From contig JAUYJB010000133.1 of the NCBI GenBank assembly GCA_030688605.1, positions 1 through 33,207 on the forward strand: DNA of 33,207 bases, written 5' to 3'. A program made the position numbers and the translations under genes. The stretch is from Hyphomicrobiales bacterium (GTDB lineage: Bacteria; Pseudomonadota; Alphaproteobacteria; Rhizobiales; NORP267). The notes below the pieces were generated by a model. The model was not told the DNA's origin. It saw only the letters and a list, made by a program, of their open reading frames with translations, and did no database searches. This document shows, piece after piece, positions 14,743 through 21,884 of this stretch; position 1 is the stretch's first letter, and the number at the start of each line of letters is the position of its first letter.

Positions 14743-15078
14743 TCAAAACATTCCGGGCTGCCGTTCGGAATTTTTCTGCGGCACAAAGCGGGCAACGTCG
14801 ATCTCCCCTTCCCGCTTACGGGCCTGGGCGATGTCGTAGCTGTTCTGCATCCGCATGAGCGTGTCCATGCTGACCCCAAAAGCCTTTTCGATGCGCAGCG
14901 CCATGTCCGGGGACAGCGCGGAATGCTCGTTCAGAAAAGCCGAGAGCGCGGCGCGAGTGATGCCAAGCGCCTTCGCGGCGGCCGTCACGGACAGCTCCAT
15001 CGGCTCGACGATTTCGGTGCGCACGAAGCCGCCGGGATGCGGCGGGTTCTTGAGCCTGTAATTTCCAGTCGCGGTCAT
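14743..15078 (-). CDS. higA: HigA-type antitoxin (XRE family)
   Basis: A 111-aa HigA antidote: the opening HPGGFVRTEIVEPMELSVTAAAKALGITRAALSAFLNE is the family signature, with an XRE helix-turn-helix at residues ~30-70 (ALGITRAALSAFLN). It binds HigB and represses the operon. The ATG at 15078 has AGGAGGG at 5 nt. It follows higB by 13 bp, the toxin-first order usual for this family. Confidence 0.92.
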   Translation of the reverse strand: MTATGNYRLKNPPHPGGFVRTEIVEPMELSVTAAAKALGITRAALSAFLNEHSALSPDMALRIEKAFGVSMDTLMRMQNSYDIAQARKREGEIDVARFVPQKNSERQPGMF

Positions 15079-15091
15079 GGCGACCCTCCTT

Positions 15092-15382
15092 TCAGTGGTA
15101 GTCCTCATAATCGAGGTCGATGATCTCGACTTCGGTTTCATCGACCCGGAAGGTGATGCGCCAGTTCTTCGAGACGAAAAGGCTCCACGCGCCCTTGCGA
15201 TCTCCGGTGAGCTGATGGGCTTTCCAGCTCGGGACCGTCTGCAATTCCCCGGCGCTTTCCATGTCTTGCAGGAAGGCGAGCATTTTGCGGATTTTATCGA
15301 CAAGCGGGGCCGGCAATCCGGCGCTGCGGTCGTCCTCAAGCAAACGGCGTAAGCCTTTATGCTTCACATTCCGAATCTTCAT
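15092..15382 (-). CDS. higB: HigB-type toxin (RelE superfamily)
   Basis: A 96-aa toxin of the HigB/plasmid-maintenance killer type: RLLEDDRSAGLPAPLVDKIRKMLAFLQ, the central LTGDRKGAWSLFVSKNWRITFR with the conserved W-R-I-x-F-R strand, and a C-terminal DYEDYH. HigB cleaves mRNA on the ribosome. It is first in the operon ahead of higA. A promoter with an inverted repeat over its -35 box lies just upstream. Confidence 0.92.
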   Translation of the reverse strand: MKIRNVKHKGLRRLLEDDRSAGLPAPLVDKIRKMLAFLQDMESAGELQTVPSWKAHQLTGDRKGAWSLFVSKNWRITFRVDETEVEIIDLDYEDYH

Positions 15383-15390
15383 TCATTTCA

Positions 15391-15431
15391 GGATATCAGG
15401 CGGACAAGGTGACTGTCAAGTGTCGCTTGAC
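15391..15431 (-). promoter_or_regulatory. higBA promoter and operator
   Basis: On the minus strand TTGACA (15414-15419) and, 18 bp on, TATCCT. The inverted repeat GTCAAG-N5-CTTGAC (15415-15431) covers the -35 box, placed as expected for autorepression by HigA. Confidence 0.55.
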
Positions 15432-15434
15432 GGT

Positions 15435-16055
15435 TTACATATTGCCTTGTCCTGTTGACGGCGGCGCTGTGGCCGGGCGCGACGACGCTTGCGGGCCTGT
15501 CTTCAGCTTTCCTGCTCCCAGCCAGCGCGAGAAAAACCCGCGATTACGCTCCTTAAGTTCATGCTCTAGCTTTAGTTGCCGCTGTCTGAGTTCCTTTATG
15601 AGAAGCGCGTGGTGCTGTGCTTCCTTCCTGTCTTTTTCTTGTCTCTGATCTGTAATCAAAGCCGTCAAACGTGTTTGATGTTCTTGTGCGTTTTTGAGAT
15701 TCGCCTTCAGGTCTTCGATCTGCTCCTGGGTCTGCTCGCGCTCACGCCTTCGTTCTTCAGCCAGGATTTGAACCTGTAGCCTGAGCAACGCAATTTCGGT
15801 CGCGGACTCTTTTGTCGGTGATTCGCCCGGCATGCGGCCAATGTCAGACCCTATATCAGGATCGATATCCTCTGATGTTGGCCCCTCATGCTCTGGCCTC
15901 AGCGATCCGTATACGCGCTCCAACTCCGCCACGTCGATCAGGCGCTTGCGACTACCTTTCTTTTCATAGCTAAGTTTTCCGCGCTTCATGTCCTTGTATA
16001 ACGTGTCTGCGCTTACAGAGATTCTTTTGAGGGCTTCAGTAGGTGTTAATTGCAT
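15435..16055 (-). CDS. HTH plus coiled-coil DNA-binding protein next to iterons
   Basis: A 206-aa protein. The N-terminus (MQLTPTEALKRISVSADTLY, residues 1-50) is a MerR/excisionase-like helix-turn-helix with the wing-like KKGSRKRLIDVAELERVYG. Residues ~85-165 form a long charged coiled coil (Glu/Arg/Gln-rich). This layout recalls plasmid accessory proteins near replication genes (KfrA-like or partition-associated). It is transcribed away from the iteron region and probably binds there. The exact family was not recognised, and no clear ribosome-binding site precedes the ATG. Confidence 0.7.
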   Translation of the reverse strand: MQLTPTEALKRISVSADTLYKDMKRGKLSYEKKGSRKRLIDVAELERVYGSLRPEHEGPTSEDIDPDIGSDIGRMPGESPTKESATEIALLRLQVQILAEERRREREQTQEQIEDLKANLKNAQEHQTRLTALITDQRQEKDRKEAQHHALLIKELRQRQLKLEHELKERNRGFFSRWLGAGKLKTGPQASSRPATAPPSTGQGNM

Positions 16056-16145
16056 ATTTGAAATCTATAAGTTCGTAAAAAGAGCACGTTGGATATAAGT
16101 ATTCTATCCAAGACTTATAATGCCTGACAATATTTAATTACTTTC

Positions 16146-16154
16146 TTATACACA
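16146..16154 (+). promoter_or_regulatory. DnaA box
   Basis: TTATACACA, an exact match to the TTATNCACA consensus for DnaA binding, inside the AT-rich repeat region. Confidence 0.6.
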
Positions 16155-16170
16155 GACTTCGGCTCCCTGA

Positions 16171-16190
16171 TGTAAGAACCGCTTATGTCG
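16171..16190 (+). repeat. Iteron-like repeat 1
   Basis: TGTAAGAACCGCTTATGTCG; compare 16205-16223 and 16363-16378. Confidence 0.55.
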
Positions 16191-16204
16191 GCACATGAAG
16201 CTCT

Positions 16205-16223
16205 TATAAGAACGCTTATATCG
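16205..16223 (+). repeat. Iteron-like repeat 2
   Basis: TATAAGAACGCTTATATCG, one base shorter in the centre than repeat 1. Confidence 0.55.
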
Positions 16224-16362
16224 AACATCGGATATATTCGTATATCAGGCTTACATATAAATCTTATAAGTTCATGGTTATCCTGTTGACCGTATTCGTC
16301 TATTTTATTTTCTCTCCGCAAAGGGCGTGTCTCGTTCTTAAGTAAGACTTCGTAAGAATTGA

Positions 16363-16378
16363 TATAAGAACTTATGTC
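16363..16378 (+). repeat. Iteron-like repeat 3
   Basis: TATAAGAACTTATGTC, with the two half-motifs directly joined. Confidence 0.5.
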
Positions 16379-16507
16379 TGCTACTGTTTTTGCATGACGA
16401 TTCGCTTATTTCTGATCCGAATCGTCTTCTTATGAACATATTCGTCGTCGCAAACCCGCTTTCACTAAGGGGTTCCGCTGTACTACCCGAAAAGTATAAC
16501 GTTGGAT

Positions 16508-16536
16508 TTGAATGATGCTCTCAATTATGGAACAAT
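16508..16536 (+). promoter_or_regulatory. Possible promoter for the winged-helix gene
   Basis: TTGAAT (16508-16513), 17 bp, AACAAT (16531-16536). It would give a leader of about 265 nt before the ATG at 16810. That leader includes a hairpin followed by TTTCTT (16584-16608). Confidence 0.35.
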
Positions 16537-16583
16537 AATCGTTACAGCTAGCTGGGCACTCTTTCGCCCGGTCGCGCCGTATC

Positions 16584-16608
16584 CACTGCCGTCCGGCAGT
16601 GTTTCTTC
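16584..16608 (+). terminator. Terminator-like hairpin in leader of winged-helix gene
   Basis: CACTGCCG (16584-16591) / CGGCAGTG (16594-16601) followed by TTTCTTC on the plus strand. Lying within the likely leader, it could be an attenuator or end transcripts from the iteron region. Confidence 0.5.
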
Positions 16609-16645
16609 AAAAGCTGAACTACAGGAGTATTTTCCGACGCAATCA

Positions 16646-16667
16646 GAAAAACCCGCCAATGGCGGGC
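16646..16667 (-). terminator. Intrinsic terminator on minus strand
   Basis: On the minus strand GCCCGCC-ATT-GGCGGG is followed by TTTTTC, a textbook rho-independent terminator. No minus-strand gene lies just upstream of it, so it may end a small antisense RNA in the leader of the gene at 16810. Confidence 0.75.
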
Positions 16668-16758
16668 AACATCGTTAAATCTGTTTATTGAGTAAAACTA
16701 CGCCATCTCAGTATTGCAGAGTCAGATATTGCACGCAAGACTTTTAAGCAAAGTTTTG
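16646..16758 (-). ncRNA. Candidate antisense (counter-transcript) RNA
   Basis: A minus-strand promoter-like pair, TTGTTG (16788-16793) and TAAAAA (16765-16770), spaced by 17 bp, would start a transcript near 16758. This would end at the intrinsic terminator at 16646, giving about 110 nt complementary to the leader of the winged-helix gene. Size and position match counter-transcript RNAs that control plasmid replication. The terminator is clear; the promoter is weak and the RNA is inferred. Confidence 0.35.
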
Positions 16759-16809
16759 AACGCCTTTTTATTGACCGGGTTTTTCTCCAACAAAGAAGGA
16801 GAGAACACG

Positions 16810-17631
16810 ATGCTCAACATACACAGACAGCCCGAAATGGAACTCGTCGGGCAGGCGCGCCGCGTCCCGCGCGCGCCAATTCGCCCGGAACCGTCCCTCG
16901 GCTTCGAGGACATCGGCCCGCCGCCTGCGGGCTTTGAGAAGCCGCGTTACGGCACCCCGGCCTACGCGATTGCGCTCAAGGCCGGGTGGATCACGACCGA
17001 GCAAGAGCGGGGGGACCGCGCGGTTTACGAGGCGCGGCGGCAACGCGCGCTGCAAACCTGCCACCGCCACGGCCTGTACGAGCGACCGCGCCACGCGAAG
17101 CCCAAGGACACCGGCTGTTACGTGCCGGAGTTGTCGGCAAAGCTGGAAGCCGACCGGAACCTGACGGACGGCGCGCGGCGGCTCGCGCGCAAGCTCGCCG
17201 AGATCATCTACCGGCAGAACCGGGAGGGGCGGTTCACCGCGATCACCGTCACCTATTTGATGGAAGCGCTGCACCGCTCGCGGCGCACGGTGCAGCGCTA
17301 TCTGCGGCTGCTGGAACGCGAAGGCTATATCGACACCGAAGTAATCCGGGGACAGCGCTCGCGGCTGTGCACCGGGCTGCTGATCGCACTGTGCGCGCCG
17401 CTGCTGGCCCGCCACCATAAAAAGGCGTGGCCGTGCAAGCCGCGAATTCCAGGGGCGTCAAAAGAGTCACAGAACTACAGGTTTTTAGATTCAGGAAGAA
17501 AAAGGGAGCGCCTGTCGGTGCGGCAATGGAGTCATTTGTGCATGGACGGGGTGTTTCGCGCCTTTATGAAAACCGATCCGCTCGGCGTTATGAAAAAACC
17601 GCGCCCCCTGAATGCCCTTCTGTTGACATAA
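16810..17631 (+). CDS. Winged-helix DNA-binding protein, candidate replication protein
   Basis: A 273-aa protein with a proline-rich N-terminus. A central winged helix-turn-helix follows (about residues 120-180: LTDGARRLARKLAEII, then YLMEALHRSRRTVQRYLRLLEREGYI), as in replication-initiation and GntR/replisome-organiser-like proteins. The tail is basic. The ATG has AAGGAG at 8 nt. It lies beside an iteron-type region with a DnaA box and has a leader carrying a putative antisense RNA, which supports a role in replication control. No closer match was recognised; a plain transcription factor is the alternative. Confidence 0.6.
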   Translation: MLNIHRQPEMELVGQARRVPRAPIRPEPSLGFEDIGPPPAGFEKPRYGTPAYAIALKAGWITTEQERGDRAVYEARRQRALQTCHRHGLYERPRHAKPKDTGCYVPELSAKLEADRNLTDGARRLARKLAEIIYRQNREGRFTAITVTYLMEALHRSRRTVQRYLRLLEREGYIDTEVIRGQRSRLCTGLLIALCAPLLARHHKKAWPCKPRIPGASKESQNYRFLDSGRKRERLSVRQWSHLCMDGVFRAFMKTDPLGVMKKPRPLNALLLT

Positions 17632-17720
17632 GCGCTTCACATCGGATTCCGGCGCATGTGGAAAGGCCCAAAGACGGCTTTCCAGGAAAGGCGCTTGGCT
17701 TGCTCCGAAGCGTTATGTCC

Positions 17721-17742
17721 AAAGCCTGCGCTTGCGGCAGGC
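17721..17742 (-). terminator. Hairpin after tRNA-Leu
   Basis: On the minus strand GCCTGC-N7-GCAGGC followed by TTTGG, 13 bp past the CCA end of the tRNA. A weak T-run makes it a modest terminator. Confidence 0.45.
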
Positions 17743-17754
17743 CGGGTGAAAGGA

Positions 17755-18090
17755 TGGTGCGGGCGGGGGGAGTCGAACCCCCACGGGCTTACGCCCAACG
17801 GATTTTCATACCAGCTACGGCTTTCGCCGCTCTCGCCATAGCGCCATGTGGCGCGACGGCGGATTTGTGGTCTGGACTATCCCTTCGCCATGCGCCGCAA
17901 AGCGGCGGCGTTTAGGCGCTGCCCGTCTAGTCTCTACACCTTCCCGTCCGCGACCGGCCGTCCGGGCTTGGCTCGGGATTGCCATTTCACAGGGTTCCCC
18001 GAATTTGGGCAGTTCTGCATTCCGGGTTTCCCCGGAAGCACTCAAGCCTTTCTCAAGTCCGTTGCGTCTACCAGATTCCGCCACGCCCGC
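17755..18090 (-). tRNA. tRNA-Leu(UAA) split by a group I intron
   Basis: The 5' exon is 18090-18055 (starts GCGGGCGTGGCGGAA, ends GGACTT) and the 3' exon is 17806-17755 (starts AAAATCCGTTG, ends with encoded CCA). The acceptor stem GCGGGCG/CGCCCGC pairs fully. After removal of the intron the anticodon arm is CAACGGA-CTTAAAA-TCCGTTG, giving anticodon UAA, with the long variable arm of tRNA-Leu (GGGCGTAAGCCC) and a normal T arm. The gene belongs to the mobile element: it lies 50 bp past the integrase gene and differs in its anticodon stem from the truncated host copy at 19454-19492. It probably replaces the tRNA function lost on integration. Confidence 0.93.
17807..18054 (-). ncRNA. Group I intron (248 nt) in tRNA-Leu(UAA)
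   Basis: Self-splicing intron between U34 and A35, the same site as the cyanobacterial and plastid tRNA-Leu intron. The 5' exon ends in U and the intron ends in G. P1 forms from exon ACUU with intron GAGU, leaving the required U-G wobble at the splice site. A P2 hairpin with a GAAA loop follows (CCGGGGAAACCCGG). The conserved core CAATCCCGAGCCAAGCC and the P7 pairing GACTA/TAGTC (AGAGACTAGACGGG with GGATAGTCC) are present. A second GAAA-capped hairpin (GGCGAAAGCC) lies near the 3' end. These match the subgroup IC3 pattern. No homing endonuclease is encoded. Confidence 0.93.
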
Positions 18091-18140
18091 GTGGGATGAC
18101 AGCTATAGCCGCGCCGCCGCGCGCGGCCAAGGGAGCCGGA

Positions 18141-19331
18141 TCAAGATGCGGTCCGCTTTGCCGCCCTGGTCTTTTTCGGTTTCGGGCGCTCGCGGCGGAT
18201 ATTGATCGCCGCCGCGTCGATCCGGTTCTTGATATGCGAGGCGTAGTATTTTTCGATCATTTCAACGCTCGTGCGGCAGTTCTTGGCGATCTGATAGATG
18301 TCCGCGCCTTCCATGAGCCGCAGGCTGATGTAGGTGTGCCGCAGGCTGTAGGCGGTGCGGCGGGTGCCCTCGCGGTCGAATTTCAGATCTTCCTCATCGA
18401 GGATTTTGTTGAACAGCTCGCGGTGCCGCTTTGGAAACACAAGGTCGGTGGGCTGCGGGGCGTTGCGCTTGACCAATCTTTTGAACGGCAACACCGCGCC
18501 GGTCATGCTTTTGCAATAGCCGGTGCCGCGCTTGCCGCGCACTTCGATCTCAAGGATGGTCTGTCCGGTCGCCTCGTCCTGCACGATGGCGATATCGCGG
18601 TATTGCAGCCGGTAGGCTTCGTCGGGCCGCAGGCCGGTATTGGCCATGAACAGCACGAAATCGTGCACCTGTTCCGAGGCCCAGCGAAAGCGCTCGCGCC
18701 GTGGGTCTTTTGCGCGGCGGCGCGTCGCTTCGTACAGCTTTTTGTATTCCTCCGGCGAGAACCATGCCCGGTGGCTGATCTTGCCGCCGGAGCGGTACGG
18801 CTCGGACAGGTCGGGCAGGAATTTCAGCCAGCCGTGGCGCAGCGCGGTCTTGAGCACTTGGCGCAGCGTCACGATTTCCTGGTGCGTGGTATTGCGCGCG
18901 GGCGGCTTGCCGCGCTGTTCCATGGCAATGGCGCGCCGCGCGATCCGGTATTCCTGCACCTGGCCGGGCGTGACCCCGGACAGGCCCATCGCTCCGAAAA
19001 ACGGAAGCAGGTGCAGATTGAGCCGGCGCTCGTTGCCGGCGACATATTGGGGATTGCGCTCGCCTTGCGTGATGATGCCGTACTCGCGCACGAACTGGTC
19101 CGCCGCTTCGCGGAAGGTTTTTTCGTCGTTGATCTCGCCGCTGCGGGCCTTGCCTTTCAGGGTCAAGAACCAGTCCTCGGCGATCTCCTTGGCGAGGGAC
19201 AGGCTTTCTTCCTTGGTGCTGGTGCGCCTGTTCTTGCCCGCAAGATAGGTCGAGCATTGCCAGAACCGGCTGTTCTCGCGGCGGTAGACGTGCAGCCTGC
19301 CGCCCATGAGGGTGTGGTGCAGCGGAGCCAT
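18141..19331 (-). CDS. Tyrosine integrase of the tRNA-Leu element
   Basis: A 396-aa phage-type integrase. It has an N-terminal arm-binding region (residues 1-60), a core-binding domain (about 70-170) and a catalytic domain with R235 (TGLRPDEA), a Lys near 267 (RGKRGTGY), a Y-S-L-R box in place of H-x-x-R (R331), Thr at the second His site (CRTSVEM) and the nucleophile Y363 in EKYYASH. Such substitutions occur in a known group of alphaproteobacterial integrases. The gene starts 120 bp from the broken host tRNA-Leu, the normal place for an element integrase. Two 11-bp tandem repeats in the gap may be arm sites. ATG at 19331 is used; 19307 is an alternative. Confidence 0.92.
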   Translation of the reverse strand: MAPLHHTLMGGRLHVYRRENSRFWQCSTYLAGKNRRTSTKEESLSLAKEIAEDWFLTLKGKARSGEINDEKTFREAADQFVREYGIITQGERNPQYVAGNERRLNLHLLPFFGAMGLSGVTPGQVQEYRIARRAIAMEQRGKPPARNTTHQEIVTLRQVLKTALRHGWLKFLPDLSEPYRSGGKISHRAWFSPEEYKKLYEATRRRAKDPRRERFRWASEQVHDFVLFMANTGLRPDEAYRLQYRDIAIVQDEATGQTILEIEVRGKRGTGYCKSMTGAVLPFKRLVKRNAPQPTDLVFPKRHRELFNKILDEEDLKFDREGTRRTAYSLRHTYISLRLMEGADIYQIAKNCRTSVEMIEKYYASHIKNRIDAAAINIRRERPKPKKTRAAKRTAS

Positions 19332-19356
19332 GGGAAAGGGCCTTTTTGGGCTGTTT

Positions 19357-19378
19357 TGTGTAAGGCTTGTGTAAGGCT
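19357..19378 (+). repeat. 11-bp tandem repeat, possible integrase arm sites
   Basis: TGTGTAAGGCT occurs twice head to tail (19357-19367 and 19368-19378), between the integrase start and the tRNA attachment site. This is a typical location for arm-type binding sites of tyrosine integrases. Confidence 0.5.
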
Positions 19379-19453
19379 TCTCTCTGCGCCTTTGTTACCA
19401 TAACGACTTGATTATGCAAGTTATTTGTTGAGAAAAGACCTACCTTTTAATGC

Positions 19454-19492
19454 TTTTAAGTCCCTAGCGTCTACCAGTTCCGCCACGCCCGC
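19454..19492 (-). pseudogene. 5' half of host tRNA-Leu(UAA), cut at the anticodon loop (att site)
   Basis: From GCGGGCGTGGCGG at 19492 through the D arm and 5' anticodon stem (CTAGGGA) to the loop CTTAAAA at 19454, the sequence is a normal tRNA-Leu(UAA). After the loop the expected TCCCTAG does not follow; instead element DNA (GCATTAAAAGG...) begins. The gene therefore lacks its 3' half and cannot work. The break marks the attachment site, with the crossover in or next to the anticodon loop. The missing half is expected at the other end of the element, left of the window. Confidence 0.88.
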
Positions 19493-19555
19493 ACTGTCCT
19501 CCGGCCTAAAGATGGCGGCTCCCCCGATCAAGCCCTTCCGGCCGCGCGGGTCCTC

Positions 19556-19604
19556 GAGCATGTTCCGCAAGAGTGGGAACCGGTTTTGCGAAAAGAACAT
19601 GCTC
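19556..19604. repeat. Palindromic intergenic repeat of Rhizobiales type
   Basis: Arms GAGCATGTTC (19556-19565) and GAACATGCTC (19595-19604) enclose GTGGGAACCGGTTTTGCG. From memory, similar elements are scattered through the genomes of many Hyphomicrobiales. Its presence in the chromosomal part supports that affiliation. Confidence 0.6.
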
Positions 19605-19676
19605 AAACGAAAAGATAAGAGCAAAATCCGATTCAACGCGAACGGAATTCGCTCTGGCGCTTGTGCGCCCCCGTCC

Positions 19677-20186
19677 CTACCTGCCTGATCCCTCGGCGAG
19701 CGGCGGGGCGAATTGCAGGCCGAGATCCCAGGGAAAATGGATCCAGGTGTCCTGCGACACCTCGGTAACGAAGGTGTCGACCAGCGGCCGGCCCATGGGC
19801 TTGGCGTAGACGGCGGCGAAATGCGCTCTTGGCAGCATCTCGCGCACCACCCGCGCCGTCTGCCCGGTATCGACCAGGTCGTCGACCACCACCACGCCGG
19901 CGCCGTTGCCCTCCCCGAGCTTGCGTACCGTTTCCGCGATCTCCTTGAGCACCTTCACCTCCCCTGGCCGGTTGTCCTTCCTGTAGGAGACGACGCAAAC
20001 CGTTTCGATCACCCTTATGTCGAGCTCGCGCGCCACGATCGCCGCCGGCACCAGCCCGCCGCGGGTGATGCCGACGATGGCCTGAAAGCGCGGCGCCTCG
20101 CTCGAAAGCCGCCAGGCGAGCGCTCGCGCGTCGCGGTGAAACTGGTCCCAGGAGACCGGAAAGCTCTTTTCGCCCGTGTCGCCCAT
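19677..20186 (-). CDS. gpt: Xanthine-guanine phosphoribosyltransferase
   Basis: A 169-aa purine salvage enzyme that joins xanthine or guanine to PRPP. It aligns throughout with E. coli Gpt: [35 protein letters not shown], the PRPP-binding [14 protein letters not shown] (about residues 95-108), [16 protein letters not shown] and the C-terminal [12 protein letters not shown]. The ATG at 20186 is chosen by similarity; GAGGGGG lies just upstream. It follows the CinA-like gene by about 40 bp and may be co-transcribed. It is the first intact chromosomal gene beyond the integration site. Confidence 0.93.
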   Translation of the reverse strand: MGDTGEKSFPVSWDQFHRDARALAWRLSSEAPRFQAIVGITRGGLVPAAIVARELDIRVIETVCVVSYRKDNRPGEVKVLKEIAETVRKLGEGNGAGVVVVDDLVDTGQTARVVREMLPRAHFAAVYAKPMGRPLVDTFVTEVSQDTWIHFPWDLGLQFAPPLAEGSGR

Positions 20187-20226
20187 CGCCCCCTCGTCCT
20201 CCCCGCCGTTCTTCGGCTCTCCTGTT

Positions 20227-20982
20227 TCACGCCTCGGCCGCGGCGGCGGCGAGCGCCTCGCGCAGCACCTTTTCGGTCTCGGCAAGGCGCGCTTCGTCGC
20301 GGCAGCGCAGCACCACGTTGGTGCCGAATCCCTTTTGCGTATAATAGGGATAGCTGCCGATGCTCACGCCCTCGAAGCGCCCCTGCACCTCCGCCAGCAC
20401 CGCCGCCACGTCGCCCTCCGGCGCCGTCACCTTGACGGTCAGCGCGTGCACCTTGCGCCCGGTCCTGAGCAGCGGCGCCACCTCGTCGAGCATCGCCTGC
20501 ATGATCGCCGGCACACCGGCCATGACGAATACATTGTCGATGCGGAAGCCGGGCGCGGCCGAGACCCGATTTTCGATCAGCGTGGCCCCGTCCGGAATCC
20601 GCGCCATGCGCAGCCGCGCCTCGTTGAGCTCGAAGCCGCTGGCCTTATAGCGCGCCTTCAGAAGCGCGACCGCGCGCGCGTCGTGGTCGATGCCGACGCC
20701 GAAGGCCTTGGCCACCGCGTCGGCGGTGATATCGTCGTGGGTCGGTCCGATGCCGCCGGTGGTGAACACATAGTCGTAGGCCGAGCGCAGCGCGTTGAGG
20801 GCCTCGACGATCCTGTCCTCGACATCGGGCACGATCCGCGCCTCCATCAGGTCGACGCCGATTTCCGTAAGATATTCGGCGATATAGCCGATATTCTTGT
20901 CCTTGGTGCGGCCGGAAAGAAGCTCGTCGCCGATGGCCAGCACCGCCGCGGTGACCCGTCCCTGCCGCTCCCCGTCCGCCAT
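20227..20982 (-). CDS. CinA-type molybdopterin-binding domain protein
   Basis: A 251-aa protein consisting of the MoaB/Mog-like domain found at the N-terminus of CinA. It opens with [19 protein letters not shown] and has [22 protein letters not shown] (about residues 75-95), then the [21 protein letters not shown] stretch typical of the family. The C-terminal nicotinamide amidohydrolase (PncC-like) domain of full CinA is absent, as is common in Rhizobiales paralogues. Likely a nucleotide-metabolite hydrolase (ADP-ribose or FAD-type) by family. It is divergent from sfsA. Confidence 0.88.
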   Translation of the reverse strand: MADGERQGRVTAAVLAIGDELLSGRTKDKNIGYIAEYLTEIGVDLMEARIVPDVEDRIVEALNALRSAYDYVFTTGGIGPTHDDITADAVAKAFGVGIDHDARAVALLKARYKASGFELNEARLRMARIPDGATLIENRVSAAPGFRIDNVFVMAGVPAIMQAMLDEVAPLLRTGRKVHALTVKVTAPEGDVAAVLAEVQGRFEGVSIGSYPYYTQKGFGTNVVLRCRDEARLAETEKVLREALAAAAAEA

Positions 20983-21094
20983 CTCCGATCCGCCTCGCTG
21001 CGCGCGTCCCGCGCCCGGTCGAATTCTCTATATCAGCGCCCGCCCGCCGCCGCCATGCTTGCCAGGGCGCGACATCGGGTTTATGGGCCGACCA

Positions 21095-21808
21095 ATGCGG
21101 TATCCGACCCCCCTCGTCCCCGGCACGCTGATTGCGCGCTACAAGCGCTTCCTCGCCGACGTCAGGCTCGATAGCGGTGAGGAGGTGACCGCGCATTGCG
21201 CCAATCCGGGCTCCATGCTGGGGCTCGCCGTGCCCGGATCGCGCGTCTTTCTGTCGGTCTCGGACAATCCGGCGCGCAAGCTGAAGATGAGCTGGGAGCT
21301 GGTCGAGGTCGATCTCGGCTCGGGGCCGACGCTGGTCGGCATCAACACCGCCCACCCCAACGCGCTCGTCTCGGCCGCGATCGGCGGCGGCGCCATCGAG
21401 CCGCTCGCCGGCTACCGCAACCTGCGCCGCGAGGTGCGCTACGGCGAAAACAGCCGCATCGACATTCTGCTTGAGGACGAAGCAAGGCCCGCCTGCTACG
21501 TCGAGATCAAGAATGTTCACCTGATGCGCCGGCCCGGCCTTGCCGAGTTCCCCGATTCGGTGACGGCCCGCGGCGCCAAGCACTTAAGCGAGCTTGCCGC
21601 CATGGCCGAGGCCGGAAACCGGGCGGTGATGGTCTATCTCATCCAGCGCGGCGATGCGGCGCGCTTTGCGCTCGCCCGCGACATCGACCCGGCCTATGGC
21701 GACGCCTTCGAGCAAGCGCGCGCGGCCGGCGTCGAGGCGCTCGCCTATAAGTGCGAGATCACCACGGCGGGCATCTCCGTCTCGCAACCGGTCGATCTCG
21801 CCGATTGA
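21095..21808 (+). CDS. sfsA: SfsA family protein
   Basis: A 237-aa SfsA protein. It aligns end to end with E. coli Sfs[51 protein letters not shown] and YVEIKNVHL, then [16 protein letters not shown]. The VEIKN stretch is a PD-(D/E)XK-like nuclease motif, and the family has an OB-fold N-terminus that binds DNA; the biological role is unsettled. ATG 21095 gives a gap-free N-terminal match; 21083 is possible. The order sfsA-map-radC is common in Rhizobiales. Confidence 0.93.
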   Translation: MRYPTPLVPGTLIARYKRFLADVRLDSGEEVTAHCANPGSMLGLAVPGSRVFLSVSDNPARKLKMSWELVEVDLGSGPTLVGINTAHPNALVSAAIGGGAIEPLAGYRNLRREVRYGENSRIDILLEDEARPACYVEIKNVHLMRRPGLAEFPDSVTARGAKHLSELAAMAEAGNRAVMVYLIQRGDAARFALARDIDPAYGDAFEQARAAGVEALAYKCEITTAGISVSQPVDLAD

Positions 21809-21884
21809 CGTGGCGACTTGCGCCCGCCTCCGCTTGCTCTACATTCCGTGCGTGGGACAAGTACCCCGGATACCCGTTTCGAAC

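Larger units (their letters stand above)
16056..16500. other. AT-rich iteron region, candidate replication origin
   Basis: Markedly AT-rich compared with its neighbours. It holds repeated motifs close to TATAAGAACnCTTATGTC: 16171-16190, 16205-16223 and 16363-16378. TATAAGTTC boxes lie at 16066-16074 and 16265-16273, with further CTTAT-type half sites at 16145, 16404 and 16428. A perfect DnaA box lies at 16146-16154. Flanking genes encode two DNA-binding proteins transcribed outward. The layout fits an iteron-type oriV or a partition centromere. Confidence 0.65.
1..19460. mobile_element. Integrated plasmid-like element (left end outside window)
   Basis: The stretch left of a truncated host tRNA-Leu (19454-19492) reads as one integrated element. 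It starts with an integrase gene at its tRNA-proximal edge, followed by a replacement tRNA-Leu gene, an iteron-type replication region, two toxin-antitoxin modules, a restriction-modification operon, a resolvase, secreted-protein genes and an anti-restriction gene. To the right, ordinary chromosomal housekeeping genes begin at once (gpt onward). The left attachment site, expected to contain the 3' half of the host tRNA-Leu, is not in the window, so total size is unknown but exceeds 19 kb. No transfer (relaxase, coupling protein, type IV secretion) genes are visible here. The right boundary is seen in sequence; the rest is inference from gene content. Confidence 0.75.

Noticed and set aside
16115-16321. 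Small minus-strand reading frame of 68 codons in the iteron region
   Set aside because: It overlaps the repeats and DnaA box, has no recognisable family and no clear ribosome-binding site.
16065-16440. CRISPR array
   Set aside because: The repeats are short, degenerate and irregularly spaced, with no cas genes; they fit iterons better.
17979-19403. Long plus-strand frame of 474 codons
   Set aside because: It is antisense to the integrase and to the tRNA gene with its intron, which have strong motif support.
19421-19636. Minus-strand frame with VAELVDARDLKA
   Set aside because: This is the familiar false translation of a tRNA-Leu 5' half, which is what the DNA encodes.
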